Below are positions 11,716 to 27,203 of a stretch of DNA of 64,000 nucleotides, piece by piece; position 1 is the stretch's first letter; each line of letters opens with the position of its first letter. A program made the translations under genes and the position numbers. A model generated the notes under the pieces. That model saw only the letters and a list, made by a program, of their open reading frames with translations. It did no database searches and had not been told where the DNA came from. This stretch comes from Micropterix aruncella (taxonomy: Eukaryota; Arthropoda; Insecta; Lepidoptera; Micropterigidae): NCBI GenBank assembly GCA_944548615.1, contig OX155980.1, positions 248,001 to 312,000 on the forward strand. Reading direction: 5' to 3'.

Positions 11716-12883
11716 ATTTTTTATTTTATTCATTTTACCCCAAAATCATCCCCATTTTTATTTACAAATTTTTGTGCGACAAAATTCCAAGGCAAAAATA
11801 AACTTATCATTTCTCGAAATCACCAGGACAGATTTTGATGCCCTTCTACATGTTTGAATACGACATTGTATCCTTTCATTTGGTATGTGCTTCGTCCTTG
11901 GCGACGCTTGGACCACAATTGCCCACTATCCTATATTCTATTCTAATATCTAGTCTTATTTATCGGAATCCAGAAACTTTCTCTATGACCTAAATATCAT
12001 AAATTAGTCTATTCAATTCATTTCAATCTTAGATAAATCGTAAAATCGGTACAGATTGTAGATATCAATTTTCTTATCATGATTTCCAAATGATTAGATC
12101 TAAACACCGGTTTTTAAATTAAAAGTAGACTAGATTCTATTAATATAATATATTTATTGACGTTTCATTATTTTGTATTTCATTGGATTAATTGCAAATA
12201 AACCGTTTGAATTTGCCAAAGCGCTCGAATATATAAAAAAGTTTTTTCGCCACAAAAGTTTGCCGGCAACTAGCCACAGCTTAGGAAGGATTTTGAGCGT
12301 GATATCCCTTCGGGAAGGAGGCTAACCTGGATGAAAGGAATATCCGGCGACGAGCGTGGATAGTAAGGATGCAACTTCAACACGTGCGATTCAATCATTA
12401 ACTCGAATGTGATTTCGGCTTATAAAGACGTCAGTTTATTTAAGTGCGCCTTCTGGTCGGCCTAACTTGAAGGAATACACACATATACAGAGACAAACCG
12501 ACAGACTTCAATTTGGAAATTGTGTTATTCGTTTTAGGGAGGGGGGAGAGGGGGGGGGGGTGTCTTCATCTCGAAACAAAAAAATCGTGCGTTCATAGTT
12601 CGTTCCCTGCTCGTTGGTTGGTGTCTCGAAAAAGTTATAACATGTTCGAGCCACTCCCACACGAGAACTGTGGTTAATCTGTGGCCGGGCGAAGCTGGCA
12701 CCAGCAGCCCGCCTACCGAAACCAGCGCCTATTTAGAGATGCATGAAATTATTAAAATTTCAGGGGGGCGCACGGCGCGAAGGGAAACGCCAAACAATTT
12801 GTACATCTACCAGGAATTCTGGTTCACATACCTTGATTTCAATATTAATTTTTAGGATTCCGCACCAAAACGTACACAAGTAA
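11716..12883. other. No gene recognised
   Basis: AT-rich with a purine-rich G-run at about 12537-12560. A moderately GC block at 12250-12450 shows no frame or motif I recognise. Confidence 0.4.
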
Positions 12884-13381
12884 AGGGCCGTCCACATATT
12901 ACGTAATCACGTTTTCGGGATTTTCGACCTCCCCCTTCCTCCATGCCAAGAGACGTAATCAGCGGCCTGACCCCCCTACCCCCCCCCCCCACCCCAAGAT
13001 TACGTAATCAACCGAATTTCCGGAAAATGTGAAGAATCGTGAACCCAGCTTTGGTAAAATGTTTAAAGACGGAAGTAGAAAGATACATTATATAATGTTT
13101 TTAAAATTTACTTTTTTAATTCAAAGTAATTACAATAAAAAATATTTAAGAACAATTAAAATTTACAATAAAAAAATATTTAAGAATGCATTTAAATGAA
13201 CACATTTAATGTGCAGGTTTAGACCAAAAAAGTTGCAGTGTGGTGACCAAAGTTGATTACACAACCGGGACGGGCACCCCCCCCCCCCCCCACGTAATCA
13301 AGCGTAATCCTCAGCTCCAACCCCCCCCCTCTTCCCTTGGTGATTAATAAGGGAATTGAACCTAATATGTGGTTGGTCCCT
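12884..13381. mobile_element. MITE with poly-C tracts and imperfect terminal inverted repeats
   Basis: About 498 bp. The left end AGGGCCGTCCACATATTA and the reverse complement of the right end AGGGACCAACCACATATTA agree at most positions. Inside, ACGTAATC motifs recur next to C-runs (about 12978-12990, 13278-13292, 13320-13329). No transposase is encoded, so it would depend on an enzyme supplied in trans. Flanking duplications are not clear. The TIR resemblance is seen; the MITE label is inference. Confidence 0.65.
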
Positions 13382-14566
<1,185 letters not shown>

Positions 14567-14916
14567 CGCACCTTTAGAAAATAAAAAAACGAAATTCGAA
14601 ATTTTAAATTCTTCCATCTGTCAAGTAGCTCGTCTTGTCTTGTTATTTCCCCTGAAATAATAGGAAATTGAGTGAGTTTACGTATAAAGAAGGATTGTAG
14701 CTTAATTTTTGAGATAATTGGATGAAGGGTGAGCGTTTACTAGTTGAAAAATGGGCCCAACTTAAACCTACTCCTCTTTCCGCAAGTGAGAGGCATTCAT
14801 CATTCTCGTTAACACCTAAAGCATTCCCGAATCCGATCAAGGGAATCCTTCGTCACGATGTAAGTGGCTTTTATAATTATTTACTTTATAATCATCTTAT
14901 TGATCAATTCTAAAAA

Positions 14917-17079
<2,163 letters not shown>

Positions 17080-17099
17080 ATATTTTAAGTGTGTAAATT

Positions 17100-17706
<607 letters not shown>

Positions 17707-17802
17707 ACACCGTTAATAACGGCGCTTCTACATAAGAATATATTGGGATCCAGTGCAATGGTACTTTACTGTCATATAATTGCGTAGGAACTGTTATGTC
17801 TA

Positions 17803-18513
17803 GTTAGTTAGTTAGTTTAACTGGGCTTTTTCCCGCACTTGGCCTCTTGATTGGGCCGTTGTGCGTGGCTCATGTTTCCATTTATGTTACTCCAGCCAAC
17901 CCAGGCTGTCCCAGAAGGTTAAAGCCTGTTTGGGTTGCTACAGGCCTCCGGGAGAGATGCTGGAGATTGTAGTATTCTTGCCCGTTGCTCTGCCACGCTC
18001 CTGCATTCCATGAGCACATGCTGTGGCGTTTCTTCTTCCTCCATGCATCCTCTGCATAGAGGGCTGTCTGTCACACCTATGGTAAACAGGTGTTTGTTTA
18101 GGGGACAGTGGCCAGTCATAGTACCTATGACTTTACGGATTTTGTCCCTTTTTAATCTGGTGAGGTGGCGGGCAAGTTTTTTGGACGCTTCCTGAACCGC
18201 GTTCTTTGTTTGCCTGCATCCTGCGTTTTTTTCCATTCTGTAAGGCGGGTTTCCTGCGTAGCCATGTTTTTATTTGGGCCTGGGGAATGGGCATCAAGGG
18301 TTCCGGTCCATATACTATTTCCTTTGATCCCCTTTTGGCCAGTTCGTCCGCCGCGTTATTGCCCAGTGAGTCGCTGTGCCCTTTAATCCATTGCAGGGTC
18401 ACTTTATTTGACCTTGCAATGGATTGAAGCGCATTGTGGCATTCCAGTTCGAGGACTGAGGTTTTCGTATTTTTTGCTAGCACTTGTAGCACGGAGGCAC
18501 TGTCGGAGACAAA
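17803..18513 (-). pseudogene. 5'-truncated LINE: RNase H domain and zinc-knuckle tail, with 14-bp TSD
   Basis: The minus strand encodes the second half of an RNase H domain: catalytic Asp in 'VFVSDSASVLQVL', then 'LQWIKGHSDSLGNNAADELAKRG' with the conserved His and final Asp. After a frameshift at an A-run near 18226-18232 comes 'RHLTRLKRDKIRKVIGTMTGHCPLNKHL' and a C-x2-C-x8-H-x4-C finger ('CRGCMEEEETPQHVLMEC'). This order is typical of I/LOA-type LINEs. The tail is a GTTA/TAAC repeat at 17800-17817. The insert is bounded by the identical 14-mer AACTGTTATGTCTA at 17789-17802 and 18514-18527, a target-site duplication. The 5' truncation and TSD are seen directly. Confidence 0.88.
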
Positions 18514-18527
18514 AACTGTTATGTCTA

Positions 18528-21068
18528 ATCGAAGCACTGATTATTTGGGTATTCCCGGCGTAATGATGGCGTAGCATACAGATTTAAGTATGTAATAGAA
18601 TTACACTGGCCGTTCCAGCAATGGGACTTTAAGTAAGTTTTTCTCTCGGTGTATTGCGAATAATTTTCTTTTATTTCCTATGTTTGGGACAGATCACTGC
18701 CTTATATACATGTTTAGGAAACGCCGATATTATGGCTCAGAATTGTTAGGTGAGCAATTACGCCAGTTAGTTTTTCTTGGCTATTTTGAATATTTTATTA
18801 AATATACCCGTAGTATGTTGTAATTGTCATATTATATACACCATCAAATATCAAAGAAGCACAGGAGGACATGCACTGATTAGATTGACCGTGTAGAAAC
18901 GGATAGTTGTTCATTTTATGATGAAAGTAATCATGACGAGCCACGACATCGAAAAGCCTACTTAAATGAGAAGAAATGATGATGATATTTTTATTGATGA
19001 TAATAATGCATCCCGGCGACGCACGCGACGGTGCGGGCGGGCATGCGCTTTTCGTGCAACGCGCTTTGCACGCGCGCTCGCGTGCTGGGCAACATTAATC
19101 GGTCACCAACCCTTAGTCCGATAGAACTGACTCCTCCCCAATCCACCCTCTCTCCATTCTCACTCCCTACGCACGAACAAAACCTCTAGTTCTTTGCATT
19201 TAAAGCATATGCCTCTTAGCAATCTTACAGAAAAGCTGCAAGGTTTGAAAAACTACAAAATCGAATGAAGTGAGAGACCGGGAACCGTTGGAATTGAAAT
19301 CCTTAAAAAATAAATAGCTTGAGCAAACTGAGACTTGAAAAGTACAGGCATCTTGCAAGTGTAACATAAGATACAGGTATTCATAAGTTTTATTGGAAAA
19401 AAAAAATAAAAGAAAGGCGGTACTACTAATGTAACTTAAAATTTTACATTTAAAAGACAATGCGATAATACCAAACAAATTAACAAATAAGCAATAAAAT
19501 AACAAATACCATGACGCTTAGGTCGAAAACCGCATAAGAAAATAAATTCCGTTTAGAAAAATATAGAAATCAGCGAAATATCTGACAGGACATTTATGTT
19601 ATGGTGGCAGATGGCATCAGCGCGAGGTGGTAGGAGGCTCGGATAGTAGTCTACTTCTTACTGAGAAAACAGTGAAAACTTCCTATTGGATATGCTCCAA
19701 TGAAAATAACACCACGATGTGTGCCTAGGCTGTGGAAAGCAGAATAATTCAAATAAAAAAAAAACTAAATTATTTATTGAGTTCAAATTATGAGTACATT
19801 CAATTTAAAAAAGTCTTAACCTAACTAGGCTGCCGCCTGTTCCAAGGTATACAATTTATTTTAATTATCCTAAGAAATCTATAATATTATATTTATATAA
19901 ATAAACAAAATCATACATAATGTAACAGAAATATCTTAATTACCTTATAAAAATTCGTAGAAAAATTTCATGAAAATTGTCAATATTATTTTATTTTAAA
20001 ACATGATAAAAATTAATATATATTCATATATGCAATAATAAGTATTAATATGTATTATTAATATACAAAATAAATTCAGAAAAATTAAAATAAAATTACA
20101 TTAAGAAATAATCAATTTATATTACTACATATACTATTATATTTTTATTATAAAGATTCAATTATTTAATAAGGTGTTCGATGTCTGCATTTGTACAATT
20201 TAAGAGGTAGCCGCTTAAACTATTTTTAAATTTATATGATATTTTAATGTCTTAATGTTTGGCGGTAGGCAATTATAAAGTTTTGTTGCAAGATAAGAGA
20301 AACTGGATTGGCCAAAAGCGGATCTCCTGAGTGGTATTGCAAAATTTATATGTGTCGATCTTCTTGGCGGAGGATATTGGACAACGAAGAAAATATAATT
20401 TCTCTAGCCCAAAATAAGAACGCTGTGAAATCAACCAAAAAAATGAGTGACTGTACGAAATTAAGAATTAAACCTAATAAAAAAATTGAACACTCACAGT
20501 GATATCCCAGATTTTTCTGAAGAAACTAGCACAAGCACTTCCGCAATATAATTTTCAGTCTCAATTTCATTTCAGGACTCGTCTTATACACAATTTATCT
20601 ATCTTTTTTGTTTCAATGACAAAGTAACTATCTTCCTTTACCTAGTGTTTACACATAACTAAGTATATGAAATCCCACAAACAAGCAAGCAAAAGAGAAA
20701 ATGTATTCGGCCTAATAGCTAGCTTCTTCTCGAATTTAGTTATTTTAAAATTTTAACCGTATTTAATATATGCTATAAATGCAACTACACCCTGTACTGA
20801 CTGACGTTTTTATAGTACTGATGCATCAAAGACAAAAAATATGTAAAAAAAATGTCTAAAAATGACGGAAAACTATGCCTTTCGCACGGAATTCCATTAT
20901 TTACTATTTAATTTTGCAGTTGAAACAAAGCTGACTCAAATTTAATTGTAAGCGACTCCGATTATTCATTTACTGTCGTAGCTAAGGAAGGTCCTATTTA
21001 AGTCGACCGTCCGGCATTTCGCTGTTTATAAATTTGTTTGTTACGTATTAACGACTAACCGCGGCGTA
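18528..21068. other. Long stretch without recognisable genes
   Basis: Unique-looking AT-rich sequence, with a CpG-rich patch at about 19013-19095 followed by a pyrimidine-rich stretch to 19190 that could be a promoter or exon of a host gene. The ORFs at 19200-19505 and 20308-20502 carry no motif. No RNA gene seen. Confidence 0.4.
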
Positions 21069-21076
21069 GGTTTCTC

Positions 21077-22100
21077 GGTATAATGCAGTATAGGAACCTC
21101 TCCTGGATTGTTGATTTTTAACTACCGGATTATATCCACCACGCAGATTCCGAATCTGCAATAATCTTTAGTCGCTCTCAATAAATAAGCGAGATATAGC
21201 CATTTAAAGTTTGCACACTAAACGTTATTGTTTCAGGATACCTTTTGATAACAAAAGGTATCCTGAAACAATAAAAAATTCTTAAATATGGGAATATCAC
21301 CGTAAGCAAAAAGTTTTTTTCGAATTTCGTGCGAAATTCGAAAATTTTTTTTTGCTTCCGGCGCTATTGATGTTAATATGACAATGTGTAAGCGATAATT
21401 CGGATTTTTTCGAGAGTTTACAAAATGACTCTGGTGATGATGACAAAAGGTAACCTAAAACAAACTAAATTTCCTCAATATCAAATTAGCACCATGTTAA
21501 AGCGATCATCCAAATCAATTTTCGAAGTTTTTACGAAATGACTTGGTGTATTGATGACTAAAGGTAACCTGAAACAAACGACATTTCAGGATATCTTCGG
21601 TCATCAATATGCAGTCATTTAAAAAACATCGAAAATAGTGCACTTTTTTTAAGTTTCGCGAAAATATGTATTTTTGCGATCGTTTTTTTCAAAATATTTC
21701 GATTAATCTAAAAACTGCAAATTGTCATCATTTCTGTAATATCGATAATTGTTATCGATATTACGCTATACTCCATTATGTCCCACACGGTATGTACAAA
21801 CAAAATGGCCGCAACTTTCTTGACATTGGAATGAAAAATTCGAACGCCTATATCTCGCTTATTTATTGAGATCGAATAAAGATTATGGAAGATTCGGAAT
21901 CAGCGTGGTGAATATAGCGTGGTGAATTATTTATTTTTTTATTTTGGCCTGTTTGTTTACATACAACATTTAAACTTTAAATGCCTATATCTCGCTTATT
22001 TATAGCGACCGACACAATTTTCTTTTAGATTTAGCATTAAAATGAAACAATCTATTAGTCTATTTTTTTTGGAGAGAGGTTCCTATACTGCCGTTATTCC
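21077..22100. mobile_element. Family B TIR transposon, copy 1, with 8-bp TSD
   Basis: A 1024-bp non-coding element. The left end is GGTATAATGCAGTATAGGAA. The reverse complement of the right end is GGAATAACGGCAGTATAGGA. Both continue ACCTCTC. It is flanked by the exact 8-mer GGTTTCTC at 21069-21076 and 22101-22108. Long subterminal inverted repeats follow, with AATAAGCGAGATATAG-type sequence near both ends. An internal hairpin lies at about 21228-21273, built on CAGGATACCTTTTG. No transposase frame survives. An 8-bp duplication fits hAT, P or Merlin superfamilies and I cannot choose among them. The copy at 46274-47986 is its relative and carries a family A insertion. Confidence 0.88.
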
Positions 22101-22248
22101 GGTTTCTCTTCTAATTTGGCTGTTCTTTGAAATCAGTTGATTTTTTTATTTAATTTTAAAATTTTAACCACTTTAATGGTATTTGAGTGCCCGTTAAGTG
22201 CTTAGGTGTCCAACGAAATAAAATAAAACTACATACACTACCTACAAC

Positions 22249-22650
22249 TTAGAGTTGTCATCTACTACTGAGGGTGAAACCGTCACCACTGAGGGGTGAA
22301 TACGGAGACCTAGGGACACGACAGGCCACCGTTTAACTACGCCACCATATCCGCGAGAGTCCAACGCCTTATTCCGAGGCACTTGGAAGTAAACCCAGCG
22401 GACGGACCTGGCGCCCTCACGGATTCAAGATCGCTTGCGCGTCCTCTTCCTGACGTAAGCGATAATTCTGTTTCAATACATCGCGGATCGAGGTGCCCTT
22501 TAGAGGTCATGATTACTCGGGATCGGGTGGCCAACGGATCGTTTCAAGAATAGATGACGTCAGGTCGACAACGACCCCAGCTCTAATAGGAAACATACGT
22601 TTCCACCGGCCCACGGTTATAAATGGGCAGCTAATCCAGCAAAACGGACA
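22249..22650 (-). repeat. Family D retroposon, copy D1 (divergent)
   Basis: A diverged family D copy placed directly before a better-conserved one. It keeps the order AGAGTTGTC, then GCCACC, GTCCAACGCCTTATTCCGAG, TCGCTTGCGCGTCCTC, ATCGGGTGGCC and GTTTCAAGAATAG. The strand given is the retroposon orientation inferred from 5' truncation and TSDs at copies D9 and D10. Short ORFs here are incidental. Confidence 0.7.
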
Positions 22651-22651
22651 A

Positions 22652-23275
22652 ATAGAGTTGTCAACTACAACGGGTGAACCCGTCGCTTCAGGAAGTTTTA
22701 GCGATTGGTCGTTCTATCTCCCGTGAAGTGAACGCAGAAGACTTGGACAAAACAGTCCACCGTCAAGCTCCGCCACATGCCCGTAAGAGGCCAACGCCTT
22801 ATCCGCGAGAGAACCAGGTATGTTACCCAGCGGGTTACACTCACGCGCTTACTTCCAATTGCAACCAGATTACTCCGGTCTCACCCTTACGAAGCGGTGA
22901 ATCGGTGTAAACCGAATCTATCGCAGACCACGGCGTCTTTCGCCCGGTTGTTTACCCAGGATCGGGCAGCCGATGGTCGTTTCAAGAGCAGTCGCCGTAA
23001 GGCCCGCAACCACTTTCGCTCTATAGGAAACAGTACTGCTTTCAGACTCCCCCGACTGTTAGTCAGAGTGCACAATCGATTGGCTCACGCCGCACGGTGC
23101 GCAGACCGTCCAGGAGCACCAGAAGGTTGACCCCTAAGGGAATCTAGCCCTAAGGCCAGAGTCCTGCCCGGGCTCGCACTTTATGCGTGGAGGCCGCCGG
23201 ATGGGCGTTGACCCGTGAGTGTGACCAACCATGAACAAAATGGGTCTTCATGGCCAACACGACAAGGGCCTATTA
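22652..23275 (-). repeat. Family D retroposon, copy D2
   Basis: A nearly full-length member of a 672-bp non-coding family. It shares ordered blocks with 58086-58757, including GTGAACGCAGAAGACTTGG, GTAAGAGGCCAACGCCTTA, CTCACCCTTACGAAGCGGTG, TCGCAGACCACGGCGTC and GACCCGTGAGTGTGACCAAC. The inferred 3' end carries the hairpin ACGGGT-GA-ACCCGT, which pairs perfectly but with a different closing base pair from D9 and D10. Overlapping ORFs on both strands (22674-23130) are not conserved as protein. Confidence 0.85.
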
Positions 23276-24329
23276 GCAAAATGGACGGTACATTAACCGC
23301 CCAGTTCTGCCCGAGGCGTTCCCCAGAATCCAACGAACTTCTAATCACAACCACCTTCGATCAGATGACAGTCGGCAAAATCTCACAGCTGTTCGTTTAC
23401 GAGGAGGCTACGGGATGGGATTTGAACCCTGAGTTGGGCGGGGCAGATGACATAAAATTGACGTGACATAAAATGTGATAAAACACCATTCAAGCTACAC
23501 AAAACCATTGAAAACCCACTAAATCAAGCATTCACACAATTTCACACACTTCTTAACTACAAAAACACAGGCTTTTCTTTGCCCAACTAACCATTTCATA
23601 GCCCATCTTGAAATATGACTGCATGAATGTATCTTCTAAGTTCTTCCCCCCCCCCCTTCCCCTAACCCAGCCTTTCTCCCCTCGCTGCACAAACTTTTTA
23701 AATCACTTCGTAACTCTGTTAAAAGTTGCGCAATCGCTCTGTCACTTTAAAGTATTTAGCACTATCTCAGTTGTTTATTGGCTTGTCTTGCTAGTTGTTT
23801 GCCGAGTTTGTTATTTGAGTTAGTCTTTCTTTGTGATTTTGTCGCTGTTCCGACTCGCTAATTAAAACTGTTTCTTGAGTGGAAATTGAAATTTAAATAT
23901 TTGCATATAAAGCGAACACGAATGGAAGTCAAATGCAAATCAAAACACTGCAACGAAACTGCTGAGACGCAGGCTTAACTATTTCATCATTCTTCTATGA
24001 TAATAAACAGAAGTGTCAGAAAATTTTATAGTTCCTGGATACCGCCTTTATATTTAGCAAATTATATCTCTGTTTTCTGATAAAGACTAGCCAGTCACTG
24101 TTCGGCGCGTCTTCCGCCGTCCTCCTAGAGCTCGAGCCTTTGGCCTTCGAGGACAGGCCTTCGACCGACAATGTATGCATTAAATGGCTTGATATTCTGT
24201 ATATTATAATATCATATCTCTGTAGGCAGTGGACCTACAGATTTTTTGACAATATTTTGAACTAAATACCAGGAAAACCAAAAAGACGACATTATATAAT
24301 TGATATCGGGCCATCGACAGGCATTGTGA
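23276..24329. other. No gene recognised
   Basis: Contains a C-run at about 23645-23657 and a moderately GC-rich patch at 24090-24170. A tRNA-type B-box-like phrase (minus strand GGTTCAAATCCCA near 23415) has no matching A box, so I call no tRNA or SINE. Confidence 0.4.
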
Positions 24330-25100
24330 TGTGATGTGCATTGTGATGTCTCACCAAATTGTGAGATAGTTTTATTCGCAGATGATACCTCTTTGCTATT
24401 CAAAGTAGGTAGACAACAACATAATTATTACGATGTGAATGATTCTATCTCGAATGTTGTGGAATGGTTCACAGCAAACAATCTGCTACTAAATGAAAAG
24501 AAAACAAAATGTTTAAAATTCTGACTTCCAAATGTAAAGCAGATAGGGCCAAATATTATCATAAAAAATGAGCGCCTAGAACTGGTCGATTCTACTGTAT
24601 TCTTTGGTATCACTTTAGATAAAAAGCTACAATGGGGCCCACACATTAAGAAGTTGACCGACAGGCTAAGTTCTGCGGCATATGCTGTAAAAAAATCTTA
24701 ATTTAACAGATATAGACACCGCGAAGCTGGTTTACTTCAGCTATTTTCACAGCTTTATTTCGTATGGCATCTTGCTGTGGTTGCCATGCTGCTGACGCTG
24801 ATAAAATATTTATACTACAGAAACGAGCCATCCGCGCTATTTATAAATTGGGTGCTAGACAGTCGTTACGCGGAAAATTTAAAGAAATCAATATTTTGAC
24901 ACTTGCATCTCATTACATCTATGAAAACTTAATGTATGTGCATAAAAATAAAGAACTGTTTTTAACAAACTCTGATAGGCATGGTGTCAATACTTGCTGA
25001 CCATAAAAGTCGACTCTCCAAAACCACAAAATCATTCAAAGGGCAATGTATTATAATATGTAGATATTTTTTGAAAAAATACTATTTCAATACCACTGAA
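24330..25100 (+). pseudogene. Jockey-type LINE: RT catalytic box to C-terminus
   Basis: Plus-strand translation gives 'CEIVLFADDTSLLFKVG' (FADD catalytic box at about 24371-24382), 'SISNVVEWFTANNLLLNEKKTKCLKF', then after a stop 'LVDSTVFFGITLDKKLQWGPHIKKL' and 'LSSAAYAVKKS'. After a frame change comes 'DADKIFILQKRAIRAIYKLGARQSLRGKFKEINILTLASHYIYE'. This is the same family as 55575-56400, whose frame here is intact. It has one stop and several frameshifts and lacks endonuclease and N-terminal RT. The 3' boundary is near 25100. Confidence 0.88.
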
Positions 25101-25344
25101 AACACTACAAATATGCTACGGGGGGTTGGCGAGGGTGCTTGTATACATTCCGGGAAAATCGGTTTGACACAACCATTTTTTTCTGTGCCTGTAATGCAGT
25201 CGGGAGGTATGAGGTATCTTGATATCCTTTTAAAACTGTTAGTAGAGGGCGAGGCTGACCACTGGTTACCTTTTTCGGTACCTCCCGCAAGGTGTTGGCC
25301 TCTGACGGGCGTGTTGGCTCAGCTAGATGGTAGGTTTTTATTCG

Positions 25345-25450
25345 TCTCTAATTCTTCTACGCTCACGCTCACGAGAGATCAACGATCAATGTCGTTAAAA
25401 CTTCCTAGGGTGACGGGTTGGCTCGTTATAGTTGACAAATCTAAGTGTGC
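25345..25450 (+). repeat. Family D retroposon, 3'-end scrap (D3)
   Basis: About 100 bp ending GTTAAAACTTCCTAGGGTGACGGG and GTTGACAA, matching the inferred 3' end of family D in the opposite orientation to D1 and D2. The preceding 25110-25340 is mixed sequence with no recognised content. Confidence 0.65.
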
Positions 25451-25559
25451 CTGTGTGGTATTTATTAGTGGCAGTTATTGTAAACGCGTCATAAAAGCAT
25501 CGAAAAGCGGCATATCTTTACTGATTGTTACATGATTAATTATGAAGTGATTTTGGTAT

Positions 25560-26000
25560 TAACCTTTATACTCTTTTAATAGCTAATTATCGGACTTAGC
25601 GGAAAGGGCGTACTTAGCTCTAACAAATATCATTAATTGCAATGTCAGCTTTACTAGTTAGAATTTTGAGGTTGTTTACAAAACGTTATAAACAAAGGAG
25701 ACTTTCCTGCGATCGCCTCTGCCTGACTAATAACAATAGCGCTGCAGCGCCCGGGGCGCGGCATTTGGAGCATTTAATTAAGCGGGGCGAGCGACTGTCA
25801 ATTTCCAAACAACTCGCGCGGAGTTGGAAACAGTTAATCAATGGTTACCCGTGTCGACGTCGAAAGTGTGAGGCCAAACTTTTGCCCCGAGGATGCGAGG
25901 GGTGTTGGAGGGGGGGGCATGCTCGTTAATAATTAATGACCCCAGCAGCGTATCCCTCAGGTAACCCCCCCCCCCCCCTCCCATCGACTCCAAGTTGGCA
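25560..26000. other. GC-rich unique block, possible regulatory region
   Basis: A CpG-containing block at about 25700-25930 sits between AT-rich flanks. It includes AATTAA-type homeodomain-like sites (TTTAATTAAG near 25774 and TAATAATTAATGACC near 25926), a G-run at 25908-25917 and a C-run at 25966-25978. The ORF 25642-25929 has no recognisable domain. It belongs to none of the window's repeat families, so it may be a promoter, enhancer or non-coding exon of a neighbouring gene. This is inference. Confidence 0.3.
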
Positions 26001-26373
26001 ATCGATCAAAAGTTTGAAACGTTCACGCCGTCATTAGAGGCATGATCGCTTATCATATTATCGATTGTTAATATTAAGTCTAAGTACGGCGTCGACGCGA
26101 CATGAGTGCCAGTGAATAATTTAAAAATAATTTTATGTTGCTCAGGATCTACCATCGTGAAGCAACAGAAGGAAAAACATCTCGTATGAAAGGGAGACTT
26201 AGTAATCACAAATAACCAACAGATGGAAAAGATATGCAATCCGAAACCGTTATACTCGCGACAAACTTTACGTTCCAGAAAATGGACACTTTTAATACAT
26301 TCATATTATTATATTCTATACACAGTTCACACACTCATTCATACACATAGTCATAGTCATAATCATAGTAATA

Positions 26374-26443
26374 GCCGTTATACACTATATAATATAAGAA
26401 TGAATACACACATTCATTCATATATTATATAGTGTATAACGGC
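26374..26443. repeat. 32-bp inverted repeat with 6-nt loop
   Basis: Arms 26374-26405 and 26412-26443, starting GCCGTTATACACTATATAAT, pair with a single mismatch around the loop ACACAC. The left side is preceded by TCATAG-type short tandem repeats. No gene context. Confidence 0.85.
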
Positions 26444-26806
26444 AGGCGAAATTTATAACAACAGGATAAGTACAGCTGTTATTCCCTCGAGTGGGGTGAG
26501 CGCAATCGGCTATCCTTTTCCCTTCTGAACTATTGAAGGGCTGACTCGGTCGTAAGCAGGTAATCCCTACTAACGACAGCCACGTATCATTCCCCAGCAA
26601 TTTTTAGTATGTTGCCATACTTCTTGAACCAGCCGACAAATGCTCTGTGCATCACAGTGAGGTCTTTGGGGAAAACACGAAATCACTTGCACCCGTTCAC
26701 TTAGCTCGTCGTAGACCCTTAACTCTAACCTACTATCCTCGTGTAAACGAGGCTTAAGGCGCATTCAATATTAGACAAAATCGACATAACTAGGTACTTT
26801 AAGCAT

Positions 26807-27006
26807 NNNNNNNNNNNNNNNNNNNNNNNNNNNNNNNNNNNNNNNNNNNNNNNNNNNNNNNNNNNNNNNNNNNNNNNNNNNNNNNNNNNNNNNNNNNNNN
26901 NNNNNNNNNNNNNNNNNNNNNNNNNNNNNNNNNNNNNNNNNNNNNNNNNNNNNNNNNNNNNNNNNNNNNNNNNNNNNNNNNNNNNNNNNNNNNNNNNNNN
27001 NNNNNN
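26807..27006. other. Assembly gap (200 N)
   Basis: Exactly 200 unresolved bases, a conventional gap size. It may hide the end of the 5S SINE that starts immediately to the right. Confidence 1.
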
Positions 27007-27012
27007 TTGTTG

Positions 27013-27203
27013 CTACCATTTATTTATTTTTTACCTACAAGGCATATGTCTTTTTGTGGAACCCGCCTTGTTGCCTATTGGCACCATATTCTAGGTGGGC
27101 ATTTATAGCATCACGTGGTCAAACACTCAGGCGGTTACCCATCCAAGTATTAACCGCGCCTAACGCTGCTTAACTGCAACGAGAGAACCGGTGTCAAAGT
27201 GGC
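27013..27203 (-). ncRNA. 5S-rRNA-derived SINE (SINE3-like) or 5S pseudogene with A-rich tail
   Basis: On the minus strand, 27203-27100 matches 5S rRNA in order: CACCGGTTCTC, GTTAAGCAGCGT, GGCGCGGTTAATACTTGGAT, GGGTAACCGCCTGAG and CACGTGATGC. This covers the internal RNA polymerase III control region (box A, intermediate element, box C). A deletion removes the segment between GGTTCTC and GTTAAGC, and the first 15 or so bases of 5S are missing. An unrelated body of about 70 bp follows and ends in an A-rich AAAT tail (27018-27032). A 5S head, a non-5S body and an A-rich tail are the layout of SINE3 elements. A plain 5S pseudogene would not explain the body and tail. Confidence 0.78.

Noticed and set aside
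22674..23130. Overlapping ORFs of 78 and 117 codons in family D (also 31887-32261 and 54510-54770)
   Set aside because: Similar frames recur only because the DNA repeat recurs; other copies break them, so there is no sign of protein conservation.
23405..23430. tRNA B-box-like GGTTCAAATCCCA on the minus strand
   Set aside because: No A box at the right distance and no cloverleaf could be drawn.
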